From Fluviicola sp. (GTDB lineage: Bacteria > Bacteroidota > Bacteroidia > Flavobacteriales_D > Crocinitomicaceae): a stretch of DNA of 64,000 nt. Shown piece after piece: positions 11,342 to 20,162 of this stretch (within the stretch, counting starts at the first letter, position 1; the number at the start of each line of letters is the position of its first letter). The stretch lies in assembly GCA_029866325.1 (NCBI GenBank), contig JARWZO010000016.1:1-64000 (forward strand). The letters are read 5' to 3'. A program made the position numbers and the translations under genes. The notes beneath the pieces were generated by a model that had not been told where the DNA came from, searched no databases, and saw only the letters and a program-made list of their open reading frames with translations.

Positions 11342-14300
11342 TTATGGTTGTGCCACTGGCGGACAAGCGATTCTTTTATTCAATGTAACGTTAGTTCCAC
11401 CTGTCACCTTAATACTGTATCTTCCTGTATGTGCCTGGGATGGATCGGCTTCGGCAAGCCCTCTAAAGCTAAAGTGTGTATTCGATTCACACCCTTCAAG
11501 TTCATAATCTTCAAAACCATCATATCCGATTTCGCGGTAACGCGTATTGGCACCCACAGCCATTGGCAAGGTGTTATTATAGCCGTATTGTGCAGCAGAA
11601 TAACGATTCAAGGCATCTCGGTTTTCAATTTCAAAACCATAAGGGCTGTATTTTGAAACCTCTGAAACAAAAGTCCAATTGGTGGCGTTGGTAAACCAAC
11701 TCTGAGAAGCCGATAGCTTGTAATACGGTTCAAACTTGGTGAAATACCCTTCTCTTCTCGGTGTAATTTCAGCTTGTTTATTTCTGCCCGTCAAGTAAGT
11801 TCTTGACGATTTCGTACGCCAAACTCCACGTTCATTTTTGCGGTACGGATTGTCGCCAACCCTTTTAATACCGCATTCACAACCAGCAGGCCAGTAGTCA
11901 GAATAATTAACAGTACCCGCATTGATGATTTTCCAATCATCCCAGCTATCACCACTCAAGAATGTTGTTCCAAGATTTGTAATATCCGCTCCATTAATGT
12001 CTTTGAGTGGGTTGCGCATTAAGGTAACATTCATAATTCCCGCCGACTGCAAATTGCGGTGTCCTGAACGAATAACAGTAAACGATCCACTTGCTCCGTT
12101 AATTGGTGCTCCCAAATCATTGATAAGTTTAAAGTTATTGCCTTGTACATCCGTCACCCATGCTTTTGGTCTGATGCCGTTTGCATTTGCAATTCCATAC
12201 ACCAACTCATCGCCATTAATCAAGAAATCTTTTGACATATAACCTGCCGGCAGGTTTTGCATAGAATATGTTGCACCGTTGGCTGCCAAGGTTCCTTCGA
12301 TACCAAGATTTAGAGCCGCTTGCGCCATTCCACTATACACCCAATGTGCCGGGTAATTAAATGTATAATACGGTTCGTTGTATTCATCCACCGTTTCTGT
12401 TACCAATACTTCGCCTGTCATGGCATCCCACGCCAAGTTGCGTGTATACACTTCGGCTCCATCTTCAAACGCAACTGTTTCTTTAAGAATTCCAAACGTA
12501 TTAATGACTTTGGTTGTAGAAACCGCTCGGAACTGGTCTTCTGTTTTGTTTATTTCCGGAATGAGAGAAGGTATCGCAATACCAATACCAGCAAAGAAAG
12601 CTCCGATGTTTCCTTGTACTGTGGGAATATAGGTTGTGCTCTTATTCTCACTAAAATCATGCACAATATCAGTTTCTACTCCGATGGTTTCCATTTTCAC
12701 ATCACCGTTCGGATAAATCACTTTCACTTTATTGTCAAGCGTGCCTTTATTGCGTGCAGGGTTGTTTGGTCCTGCAGCGGCATAACCATCATAGAAATAC
12801 TTCACACCGGAAATAGGTGTTGTTTGTCCGGCAGCATACACACTTTGTGCTTTTTGCTTACCGTTCATATCATTGAGGTGAATCACATAACCTTGTGAGG
12901 CTGTGAAATGTTTTTTGACATTGGCTTTCAAAACACTTTGAATCACATCCTTATCGTCTTCTTTGGCTTCCAATATGGTTTGGTCAACAATGGTAGGATA
13001 GTCGCGCGAGGTGAAAAACTCGGTGATGACACTTCCCGTTTGGTGTAGTTTTTTCACTTGCATGTTCGCCGTTGGTGCTTCACCCGCAACAAGGTTTGAT
13101 ACTCTAACTCGCCCATAAGTTACCTGCGGACTAGGGAAAAACGATTCACCAAAAGGCATTTCTACATAGTTTTCTTCATCTGGTGCCAATAAATGATTGG
13201 TTGTTGCAACAACTGGTTGCACAAATGGATTTTCCTTGTTCCCAACTGGTTCGTAGGTTGCCACACCACTCGACTTTCCATCTTCATTGGTGTACTCGTA
13301 TTGCTGACCATAATTCATGGTTTGGTAATCGCCCTGTCCCGGGTTCATTTCTTCCCACACATCGGTCATGCGCACTTCTTTCACGCGGGCACCACCGCCA
13401 CGTTTAAATCCGGTTGGTTCATTTAAACGAACCCACGATTTTTCTTTGATAAAACGACGACCTATTGATTTGTTTTCTAAGGTCACATTCGGTCCGGTAA
13501 AAATCTCTTTGAGGTTACTCAACACATTGGCAGAAAGCAACTCATTAACAATCGCTTGGATATCTTCCGAATCACCGTTTGGCTGGTTGCTATACACATG
13601 TTGACTCAAGTATTTTTTTCCAAAGTTCCACGCTGCTTTGGTAATTGGATTTACCTGTTTATCAGGGCTAACGCCTCCTTCACGTTTTACCGTTTTAATT
13701 GGAATGCTGAGATATCGTTTACCATTTCTGGTAAATATTCTTGGCGTTTCACTTGTATTCCATTCCGCATAACCTGTTACATAATCAAATTTGGCTTCGT
13801 TTAATGCATCAGGGGAAGTTGCGTCTCCACCGGCTTGCGTCATATTGGTTAAAAACCGGAAGTGAATAAGTCCATTTTCAAGGTTGCTTAAAAACAATTT
13901 TTCAATCGCATCATCATTATCATTATCAGCAAAAGAAGTAGGTATTTCCGCATACAAGTAGGTGTTTGGCGAATCATTCAAATCGTTGGCAAATAACACA
14001 TCGGAATCGGCACCAGTTATATTATCAGGATTATTATTCGTTCCAGCTCCCATTACTTTGTACATGCGGAGGGCATGCCTATCTTGCACATACTGGTAAT
14101 CATCCGATTCATACTTCACCGATATAAATCCGCCAGAAGGCAAGCTGATCTTTTTCATGCTCCAAACCGCAGCACGAACATCTTGAATGTCTTTGTCCTG
14201 TTCCGTAAACGGAAATTCGGCAGCAGTTACTGTGCTTGTATTGTCGCAATTTCCTTCATTGGGTTTGAAATTGCCCCAAGAGTCATATCCTTTGATGTTG

Positions 14301-16939
14301 TAAACCGGGTTTTCTTGAAGGTTATTAACCAAGGTAGCCGGATTAGAAACCGAAAATTCATCTTGTCCGCCTTGGTATTCATTGTAGTTAAACTTATACC
14401 CCGTGTATTTTCCCATTTTGGAATCGCGGTACGTGAAGTAAATCTTTTTCAAAGTCAGTTTACCTCCTTTATTCGAGAGCTCATTTTCAGCAAGGTTCTG
14501 TGTTCCATCATTGTTAGGAATACCTTGGCAAAGTGAATAGGAATACACAAAATTGACGGTTTTGATTGGAACTGCTGTGCCCGGATTGGCTTCATATTCT
14601 GCACGTGAATACAATCGGATTTTATCCAATTTATAGGAATGTTGCGTATTGTCACGCCCACCATTTTCGCCCAAAACACCTTTGGCATCTTTTCGTGCTG
14701 ATAAATCAAAAAAGGCAATATGTGTTTTGGTTTCTATTTTAGTTACATACAATTGCTCCTTTTCACCATAGACATAATTACCCATGTCATCTTTCGTATC
14801 AGTGTTCAAGCCTTGATTAAACGTAGCTTTGTTCTGATCATAAGGCACACGCCAGCGATAAGCTGCTCCAAGCTTATTTTCGTAAGAAAACTTAGTATAG
14901 CTTCCAAAATCATCTACCGTTGGTCCATCATTGTCTAAATCTTGGTAATCAGTTGACAGGATAGAAGACAGCAAATAAGTATGAGCATACGCTGGTGTGG
15001 TAGTTCGATTGAAGTTTTCATTATTGATCGAATTATCGGCACTATTATCGACTCCAGCCTGATAGTCAACCAAACCTGAATTGCAATTGGCATGTTGGGC
15101 ATCGCCATAAACAGAGAATGAGGCTTCTCTTTTTATTAGATTGTAGGCGGGAATACCGTAGATGTAACGCGCTCCATCGTTTCGGATCACTTGCACTTCG
15201 GCAGTATGGTGCGTTCTTGCTACTGAAGGCAAGGCATGTTCCGGATTTCCAGCTCTTTTCACACAAGGACCATAACCTACCCCCGACAAAACGTCTGAAA
15301 CAGTCAGATTATATATAGCTTGGTTGCGTGCCTGACGTTTGGTGCGTTTTGTGGCAGAACCAACACTTATAGGGTACTCATTTCCTTCAGCATTGTACTT
15401 GTATTTCAACTGATTGATAACGGTGCGTTGAAACTTGTTTCCCACATACGTTACACGAGTTGGTTCATAACCACCAACTTGATCAAACAATTCGTAATCT
15501 TGATCAACGCTTAAATCACCTACATTTTTAAAATGTACCTTCTCATAGCGCGGATTGTAGCCATACGTCTCTTTCAAATACTGCAAGATGTAATTGTCTT
15601 GCTCCCACACACCTGATCGGCTATCAGTGATTGATCCTTCGAAATCTGCACCATTATGGGCAGCATTTCCAACTCCAAATTCCAAACCAAGCGTTCCGGA
15701 AACAGCCAAATCTTGTACATCTGCATCATAGACATACCCTACTTGGTTACGATATGGTCGGTACATACCAGATACTCCCTGACCTTGCACCGAATAAATG
15801 TCGTACGTATAATTAGTCAAGTGTAAGTTGGTTGAATTGACACTAAACGAACCTTCTTTTTCGCGGTTAAAATCCAATATAGCTGTATTTCCGGCTTTAT
15901 CAGTATGTTGATATCCGTATGCAGGAGCAATTTTATTGCGTTCATCAGGAGCTACTGACTGTACTGTGCCATAAGCAGTAACTTCACCTTGCGCTTCACC
16001 ACCAAAAAACTCTGAACCCAAAGCGGCGTTGACGGTGAAACTTTCGTTGTTCATAGCCGTACGTTTATTGGGGGTATAGATATTGTCTGTGAAACCAATA
16101 GAAGAGCCTAGTGAACCCATTTTATCTACTTTTTCCCACTTACCATTCTTTCTTGCCAACACTTGGGATTTCTGTTGCATACCAAGTGTCATATTGGTAA
16201 GTCCTTGTCTGGAATTAATTGAAACTCCAAAATTGAGACCAACACTATTCAACCTGCTCTTTTCATTTTTCGATTTTCCATGTAATGAAAGTGTTGGCGA
16301 AATAGACAACCCATCTGGTCCTGATTCGGCATTAAAGCCAACAGAAGCCGTTTTACCCAAATCCAATTTAATGCCCACACTTGGCTTCATGGTGAAACCT
16401 GTATAGTTGTTATACATAACTGAAACACCATAAGAAATGTTTCCATCTGCATCATTGTCGGAATCATTATTCGCAGGCGGGATTGGTACCCCGTTAGCAT
16501 CTACTCCAAAAACATTGGGTGTAACCTTAAAACTGGCACCAACCGTTACATTGGGTTTCATGTGGTTTTCATACACCATTTCGTCTCCCTTAAAATCATC
16601 GGGAATACCACGCACATTGCGGTTAACCTGCCCAACCGACAGATTCCAACCAAGACCTACCCAAGAGGCTTCATCATCCATTCCAACTCCCGAAGAATAA
16701 GCAATGTTTAAAGGGTACCCACCCACATCCATCAAGGGAATATTGTAGTTCATATCACCGCTCGACAAATCAACCATATCGGAAGTGCCAATTGGTGTAA
16801 ACGACCCAAACTCGGGTTGTGCCGGACCGCCTGTGAGAGCAAGCGCACGCATTGGAGCAACTATTTCAGCAAGAATGCTTAGAATAAGATAAACACTTAC
16901 TACTTTGAAGGCTTTGCTTTGTTGAATACGTTGTATCAT
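11342..16939 (-). CDS. Giant secreted RHS-associated surface protein (1865 aa)
   Basis: The N-terminus has a long hydrophobic signal (residues about 10-35) followed by ALTGGPAQPEFGSFTPIGT, then DMVDLSSGDMNYNIPL and ASWVGLGWNL. This opening is a recurring signature of very large Bacteroidota proteins with SpvB-like beta-rich N-termini, recalled rather than searched. The middle consists of long beta-strand-rich segments (YDIYSVQGQGVSGMYRPYR, SLPSGGFISVKYESDDYQYV) without an enzymatic motif. The C-terminus (GYDGFEDYELEGCES, AHTGRYSIKV) looks like the start of a carbohydrate-binding-type module that ends abruptly with CPPVAQP, as if the rest were encoded by the next gene 7 bp downstream. The gap to the upstream lipoprotein gene is 24 bp. 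Probably exported to the cell surface together with the RHS protein. Function unknown. Confidence 0.85.
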   Translation of the reverse strand: MIQRIQQSKAFKVVSVYLILSILAEIVAPMRALALTGGPAQPEFGSFTPIGTSDMVDLSSGDMNYNIPLMDVGGYPLNIAYSSGVGMDDEASWVGLGWNLSVGQVNRNVRGIPDDFKGDEMVYENHMKPNVTVGASFKVTPNVFGVDANGVPIPPANNDSDNDADGNISYGVSVMYNNYTGFTMKPSVGIKLDLGKTASVGFNAESGPDGLSISPTLSLHGKSKNEKSRLNSVGLNFGVSINSRQGLTNMTLGMQQKSQVLARKNGKWEKVDKMGSLGSSIGFTDNIYTPNKRTAMNNESFTVNAALGSEFFGGEAQGEVTAYGTVQSVAPDERNKIAPAYGYQHTDKAGNTAILDFNREKEGSFSVNSTNLHLTNYTYDIYSVQGQGVSGMYRPYRNQVGYVYDADVQDLAVSGTLGLEFGVGNAAHNGADFEGSITDSRSGVWEQDNYILQYLKETYGYNPRYEKVHFKNVGDLSVDQDYELFDQVGGYEPTRVTYVGNKFQRTVINQLKYKYNAEGNEYPISVGSATKRTKRQARNQAIYNLTVSDVLSGVGYGPCVKRAGNPEHALPSVARTHHTAEVQVIRNDGARYIYGIPAYNLIKREASFSVYGDAQHANCNSGLVDYQAGVDNSADNSINNENFNRTTTPAYAHTYLLSSILSTDYQDLDNDGPTVDDFGSYTKFSYENKLGAAYRWRVPYDQNKATFNQGLNTDTKDDMGNYVYGEKEQLYVTKIETKTHIAFFDLSARKDAKGVLGENGGRDNTQHSYKLDKIRLYSRAEYEANPGTAVPIKTVNFVYSYSLCQGIPNNDGTQNLAENELSNKGGKLTLKKIYFTYRDSKMGKYTGYKFNYNEYQGGQDEFSVSNPATLVNNLQENPVYNIKGYDSWGNFKPNEGNCDNTSTVTAAEFPFTEQDKDIQDVRAAVWSMKKISLPSGGFISVKYESDDYQYVQDRHALRMYKVMGAGTNNNPDNITGADSDVLFANDLNDSPNTYLYAEIPTSFADNDNDDAIEKLFLSNLENGLIHFRFLTNMTQAGGDATSPDALNEAKFDYVTGYAEWNTSETPRIFTRNGKRYLSIPIKTVKREGGVSPDKQVNPITKAAWNFGKKYLSQHVYSNQPNGDSEDIQAIVNELLSANVLSNLKEIFTGPNVTLENKSIGRRFIKEKSWVRLNEPTGFKRGGGARVKEVRMTDVWEEMNPGQGDYQTMNYGQQYEYTNEDGKSSGVATYEPVGNKENPFVQPVVATTNHLLAPDEENYVEMPFGESFFPSPQVTYGRVRVSNLVAGEAPTANMQVKKLHQTGSVITEFFTSRDYPTIVDQTILEAKEDDKDVIQSVLKANVKKHFTASQGYVIHLNDMNGKQKAQSVYAAGQTTPISGVKYFYDGYAAAGPNNPARNKGTLDNKVKVIYPNGDVKMETIGVETDIVHDFSENKSTTYIPTVQGNIGAFFAGIGIAIPSLIPEINKTEDQFRAVSTTKVINTFGILKETVAFEDGAEVYTRNLAWDAMTGEVLVTETVDEYNEPYYTFNYPAHWVYSGMAQAALNLGIEGTLAANGATYSMQNLPAGYMSKDFLINGDELVYGIANANGIRPKAWVTDVQGNNFKLINDLGAPINGASGSFTVIRSGHRNLQSAGIMNVTLMRNPLKDINGADITNLGTTFLSGDSWDDWKIINAGTVNYSDYWPAGCECGIKRVGDNPYRKNERGVWRTKSSRTYLTGRNKQAEITPRREGYFTKFEPYYKLSASQSWFTNATNWTFVSEVSKYSPYGFEIENRDALNRYSAAQYGYNNTLPMAVGANTRYREIGYDGFEDYELEGCESNTHFSFRGLAEADPSQAHTGRYSIKVTGGTNVTLNKRIACPPVAQP

Positions 16940-16963
16940 AATGGAGTATTTTAAACTTCTTTT

Positions 16964-17551
16964 CTACTTATTAACTGTAAATCGCATCAGACCGGCACCA
17001 AACAATCGGTCATAATAGATAATGGTTGAAAGTTGGGTTGCCGACACGTCTTCAAAAAAGAGGAATGCGCGTACTTGACCTATTTGTCCTACACTTTTTT
17101 CATAGTGCACACCTGTCGGAGAAACTTTTTTCCCTGCTTGTTCAAGTGTAACATCGCTGGCAAGTTCACCTACCAAATACTGCGTTGCAGCTTCTTTGTC
17201 TAGTGTAATTTGGTCAGAATCCAAAATGTCTTTTTGCGATTTCGCGTGCTGAAACGTGGCAATCATTACTACTTCTTTTTTAAGGTCAGCGGTGTCTGAA
17301 GCAGCTACCTTTTCACCCTTTTTTGTCACAAAATCAAGCGCTGACATCAATTGGAATGAATAGGTGATTTCGTTGTGCGTTTTTGAATTACTCGAACCCA
17401 TTTTAGGAGTCTGATTGTTGTGCACCTCCAACACCTTTCCATTGCTTGAGCCAATGGCTGATTGATTTGCTGGAATAGTTGGCGCAGCATCTTGACATCC
17501 ACTAGTGAGTAGGATGATCAGAAACAAGAAAGGTGGTATCGCTTGTTGCAT
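16964..17551 (-). CDS. Putative lipoprotein, unknown function (195 aa)
   Basis: A short hydrophobic leader ends in LLTSGCQD, a lipobox with the modified Cys near residue 19. The mature part has a low-complexity linker rich in Ser, Asn and Thr (residues about 30-60), then a mixed alpha/beta domain with no motif I recognise; its end reads IIYYDRLFGAGLMRFTVNK. The ATG overlaps the stop of the OmpH-like gene by one base (TAATG), so translation is probably coupled. By context it may help assemble or anchor the giant proteins encoded next. That role is inferred only from position. Confidence 0.75.
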   Translation of the reverse strand: MQQAIPPFLFLIILLTSGCQDAAPTIPANQSAIGSSNGKVLEVHNNQTPKMGSSNSKTHNEITYSFQLMSALDFVTKKGEKVAASDTADLKKEVVMIATFQHAKSQKDILDSDQITLDKEAATQYLVGELASDVTLEQAGKKVSPTGVHYEKSVGQIGQVRAFLFFEDVSATQLSTIIYYDRLFGAGLMRFTVNK

Positions 17552-18039
17552 TACTTCGTGTATTCCTTATTAATATACGTTATTAGGTCTTTGGTAATGT
17601 CATTCTTATCATCCACATACATTACATTGCCTTGTCCATTCGATCCAAGAATGATAGAGTAACCCTTCTTTTTTCCAAATGCTTTAATGTATTCGTTTAA
17701 TCGTTTGTAAACGTCGCTGGTGTATTGTTCTGAAATTCCAGCAAATTTTTCATCAAATGCCAGTTTTCTCATTGTAAATTCTTTTTTGAGTGCCGCAATT
17801 TTTGCCGGATCAGTTGTTGCATTCAACTGAGCTCCTAACGAGTCTAAGCCCATTTGATCGGCACCAACCTGAGCCTCTAAACGTTTATCATAATCCTTTT
17901 TCATTTCAAATTCTTCAAAGACTTTGAAACTGTCCATAAAAACAATGTGTTCATCCGACTTTTTGTCTTCTGAACAAGAAGTCACGAAAAATGCCAAAAG
18001 CATTACTACTATTCCATGTATCAGGTGGTTTTTCATCAT
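17551..18039 (-). CDS. OmpH/Skp-like chaperone with lipoprotein signal (162 aa)
   Basis: Matches the size and layout of the OmpH/Skp family, periplasmic chaperones that hold unfolded outer-membrane proteins. After the leader comes a short beta strand (HIVFMDSFKVFEEFEMKKDY). A charged helical region at residues about 50-125 resembles the tentacle arms (MGLDSLGAQLNA, AALKKEFTMRKLAFDEKFAG), followed by a closing beta segment (GYSIILGSNGQGNVMYVDD). Unlike classical Skp it carries a lipobox (AFFVTSCSED, Cys near 22) and so is probably membrane-anchored. Its start overlaps the previous stop by 4 bp (ATGA). A dedicated chaperone for the giant proteins of the same operon is a plausible role (inference). 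Confidence 0.8.
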   Translation of the reverse strand: MMKNHLIHGIVVMLLAFFVTSCSEDKKSDEHIVFMDSFKVFEEFEMKKDYDKRLEAQVGADQMGLDSLGAQLNATTDPAKIAALKKEFTMRKLAFDEKFAGISEQYTSDVYKRLNEYIKAFGKKKGYSIILGSNGQGNVMYVDDKNDITKDLITYINKEYTK

Positions 18040-19388
18040 TTACTAAATCTCAAATAAAACACTTCATTTTTCTCATTGGTTACTTCCAACACATAACTTG
18101 CATTTGAAAGCAGGGCTGTTACACTCAATTCATAGCGATTATCGCCCAGTTTTCTAGGTAAAACCACTTGTGTTGAGCCAGCAACCGCAGCCGAACTCTG
18201 CACCGTTTTGTTTTCAAAATTCACGATGCGGTACGTAAGGTTTGTCGATTCAACGGGCACATATTCTTCGGTGTAATAAAACAATAATTTGGAGGTCGTC
18301 TTGTAATTTTCACCGCGCAATTGTCGTGTTAACTGCGCATAAACAGGTGATTCTTTGCAAGGGAAACTTGTGACAATAGAAGTCAATCCATCACTAACTA
18401 TAGACGAATAACCTCTTACATAGAGTTCATTGGTATGCGTAATAGAAAAGTTCTGAATGATATTCGAATTACCCGTGGTTGCACGAGCCTTTAAAGGAGT
18501 TGTTGAATTTTCCTGATAGAATTTTATGACTCCTCCCACACGCTCAACCCGCACACGTTCGGTTATCAAAACATTTTGAAGTTTATAAATCAACGCTCCA
18601 TTTTTCACATAAATGCCTTGTCCCGATATGTTGGTTGAATTGGCAGCCTTGCGGTATTCCAAATAGGCCCCCAATGAAGGATTAAACGTTGCTGCATTGT
18701 CTAAGGACAAATAAACACTCCTTGCTGCAGATGATGAAGAAAATTGAGCACCAGTTTCAAGAAAACCATTTGTGTTTACGACCCAATAATTGGCGCTGAT
18801 CCCAGACGCATACGTTACACCAGCAGTAGTAACATTTCTACTCATAGAAGATGCATTTGGTGTTGCAACCATGTCTGTTAAACTCGACCATGTAACATTA
18901 TAACCTACCGTAAAAGTTGAGGTTTGATAGACAATCGTTGGTTTACTAAAATTACCATTTCCCAAAATTCGTCTCACGTAAATGGAGGCAGAAATGGTAT
19001 AAACACCCGGTTTTAAATCTTCTTGCAATGCCAATGCTGAAATATCAAAAGCACCAGAAATAGTTGAGTTGCCAACTGTTCCGCCAAAATTGGTTGCCAA
19101 AACCAGCCCCATTGGACCAGTTTCCGCTTTTCGCAATTCGAACTTGGTACTTCCCAATACAAAATCATAATCCTGTGGAAAAGTCCAATTGGCAGATGGG
19201 GTTATTGTAGCAGTATAATTAGCTAGCATTGTTCCCGAAAAACAAGCTCTATTAGATGAAACTGTTTGAATACTTGCCGTAAATTGTGCGGCATTGACTT
19301 TAAAAGCCATCAGCAAGAAGAGTGAAAACACCCACTTATAAACAGTGTATCTTTTTAAGTATGGCGGTTGATAAATCGTTTGAATCAT
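18036..19388 (-). CDS. Secreted beta-rich protein of unknown function (450 aa from the preferred start)
   Basis: ATG at 19388 is preferred because it lies 4 bp after the stop of the upstream gene; an in-frame ATG at 19415 would overlap that gene by 23 bp. A signal segment (WVFSLFLLMAFKVNAAQF) follows a basic start. The rest is Ser/Thr/Asn-rich and predicted to be beta-stranded. It contains YNVTWSSLTDMVATPN, which resembles lectin-like or concanavalin-type modules that precede RHS-type Bacteroidota proteins, but this is weak. The C-terminal stretch (YVLEVTNEKNEVFYLRFSK) looks like the strand ending of a T9SS-type sorting domain. The stop overlaps the OmpH-like ATG by 4 bp. Function unknown. 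Confidence 0.75.
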   Translation of the reverse strand: MIQTIYQPPYLKRYTVYKWVFSLFLLMAFKVNAAQFTASIQTVSSNRACFSGTMLANYTATITPSANWTFPQDYDFVLGSTKFELRKAETGPMGLVLATNFGGTVGNSTISGAFDISALALQEDLKPGVYTISASIYVRRILGNGNFSKPTIVYQTSTFTVGYNVTWSSLTDMVATPNASSMSRNVTTAGVTYASGISANYWVVNTNGFLETGAQFSSSSAARSVYLSLDNAATFNPSLGAYLEYRKAANSTNISGQGIYVKNGALIYKLQNVLITERVRVERVGGVIKFYQENSTTPLKARATTGNSNIIQNFSITHTNELYVRGYSSIVSDGLTSIVTSFPCKESPVYAQLTRQLRGENYKTTSKLLFYYTEEYVPVESTNLTYRIVNFENKTVQSSAAVAGSTQVVLPRKLGDNRYELSVTALLSNASYVLEVTNEKNEVFYLRFSK

Positions 19389-19392
19389 CTGA

Positions 19393-19809
19393 TTATTGTT
19401 TATAGTAAACTTCATTTTCTATTTCCTCAGAACCAAGTTGTGTCACCCAAACTCGTACAAACAAGTTCGGATCAGAAAACGTTCCTAGTTCAAATTCAAA
19501 GATCTTCTCAATAGGATCATAAACAAAAGCTGTCAAAGTGGAAGAAGCAGTATCAAGCATTGATATACTGCCTTCAAATAATAATTGTTGATTTTCTCCA
19601 ACGGCAATTACTTGTGCGTGAAACGTTAATGAATCTGAAAAATCGGCAATACCTTCAACTTTGTAGTTGAACTCATTCTGACTCACAGTATCAATAACAA
19701 CCGGTGAAATATTGAAGTATTGGCCATAACTATCATTTGCTAGTGCGAAAAATGCAACGAAAAACAGCATTTTTATACTTCGAAATGGTGTAACGAAAAG
19801 TTGATTCAT
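19393..19809 (-). CDS. Small secreted protein, unknown function (138 aa), first gene of the RHS operon
   Basis: ATG at 19809 (MNQLFVTPFRSIKMLFF) is preferred over an in-frame TTG at 19836. The leader is hydrophobic (MLFFVAFFALANDSYGQ) with cleavage likely after YGQ. The mature part is acidic and likely all-beta (SDSLTFHAQVIAVGENQQLL, FEFELGTFSDPNLFVRVWVT). No family is recognised. It is the first gene of the seven-gene minus-strand operon, about 115 nt downstream of the predicted transcription start. Confidence 0.7.
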   Translation of the reverse strand: MNQLFVTPFRSIKMLFFVAFFALANDSYGQYFNISPVVIDTVSQNEFNYKVEGIADFSDSLTFHAQVIAVGENQQLLFEGSISMLDTASSTLTAFVYDPIEKIFEFELGTFSDPNLFVRVWVTQLGSEEIENEVYYKQ

Positions 19810-19931
19810 AGTGATAATACGTTGACAATAGAACAATTAGGATTAAAACCAAATACTAACTGAATAAACGAAAAACACTATTATTTGCGTTAGGCAAGTA
19901 TTCATTTAGACTGTTTGGGTTGAACCTGAAC

Positions 19932-19961
19932 CAAAACTACAAAAGAATCGTTAGAATCCAA
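19932..19961 (-). promoter_or_regulatory. Predicted Bacteroidota housekeeping promoter of the RHS operon
   Basis: On the minus strand TTG (19961-19959) is followed after 19 nt by TAGTTTTG (19939-19932), an exact match to the TAnnTTTG -7 element with normal spacing. Transcription would start near 19925 and leave a leader of about 115 nt before the ATG at 19809. Confidence 0.5.
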
Positions 19962-20162
19962 AAAAAATAGTTGAATTGGCGAAAATTCTTTAAAAAAATT
20001 ACACAAACAACTAACTATCAACATATTAAAGCCATTGAGTTACAAGAAATTGATTTAGTTGGTAAACAGAGCGTTTAAAAACGTCTGCTGCACCCAAATA
20101 TAATTACCCCTGTTATTCCTCACCACTTTTTTGTAATTTCCCTGTTGAATTACACCTTTGCC
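19962..20162. other. Divergent intergenic region between the RHS operon and the 1322-aa gene
   Basis: AT-rich, with no gene. The promoter of the minus-strand operon is listed separately. For the plus-strand gene no exact TAnnTTTG was found; the nearest candidate is TACACCTTTG directly before the ATG at 20163, which has two extra bases between TA and TTTG. Confidence 0.4.
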
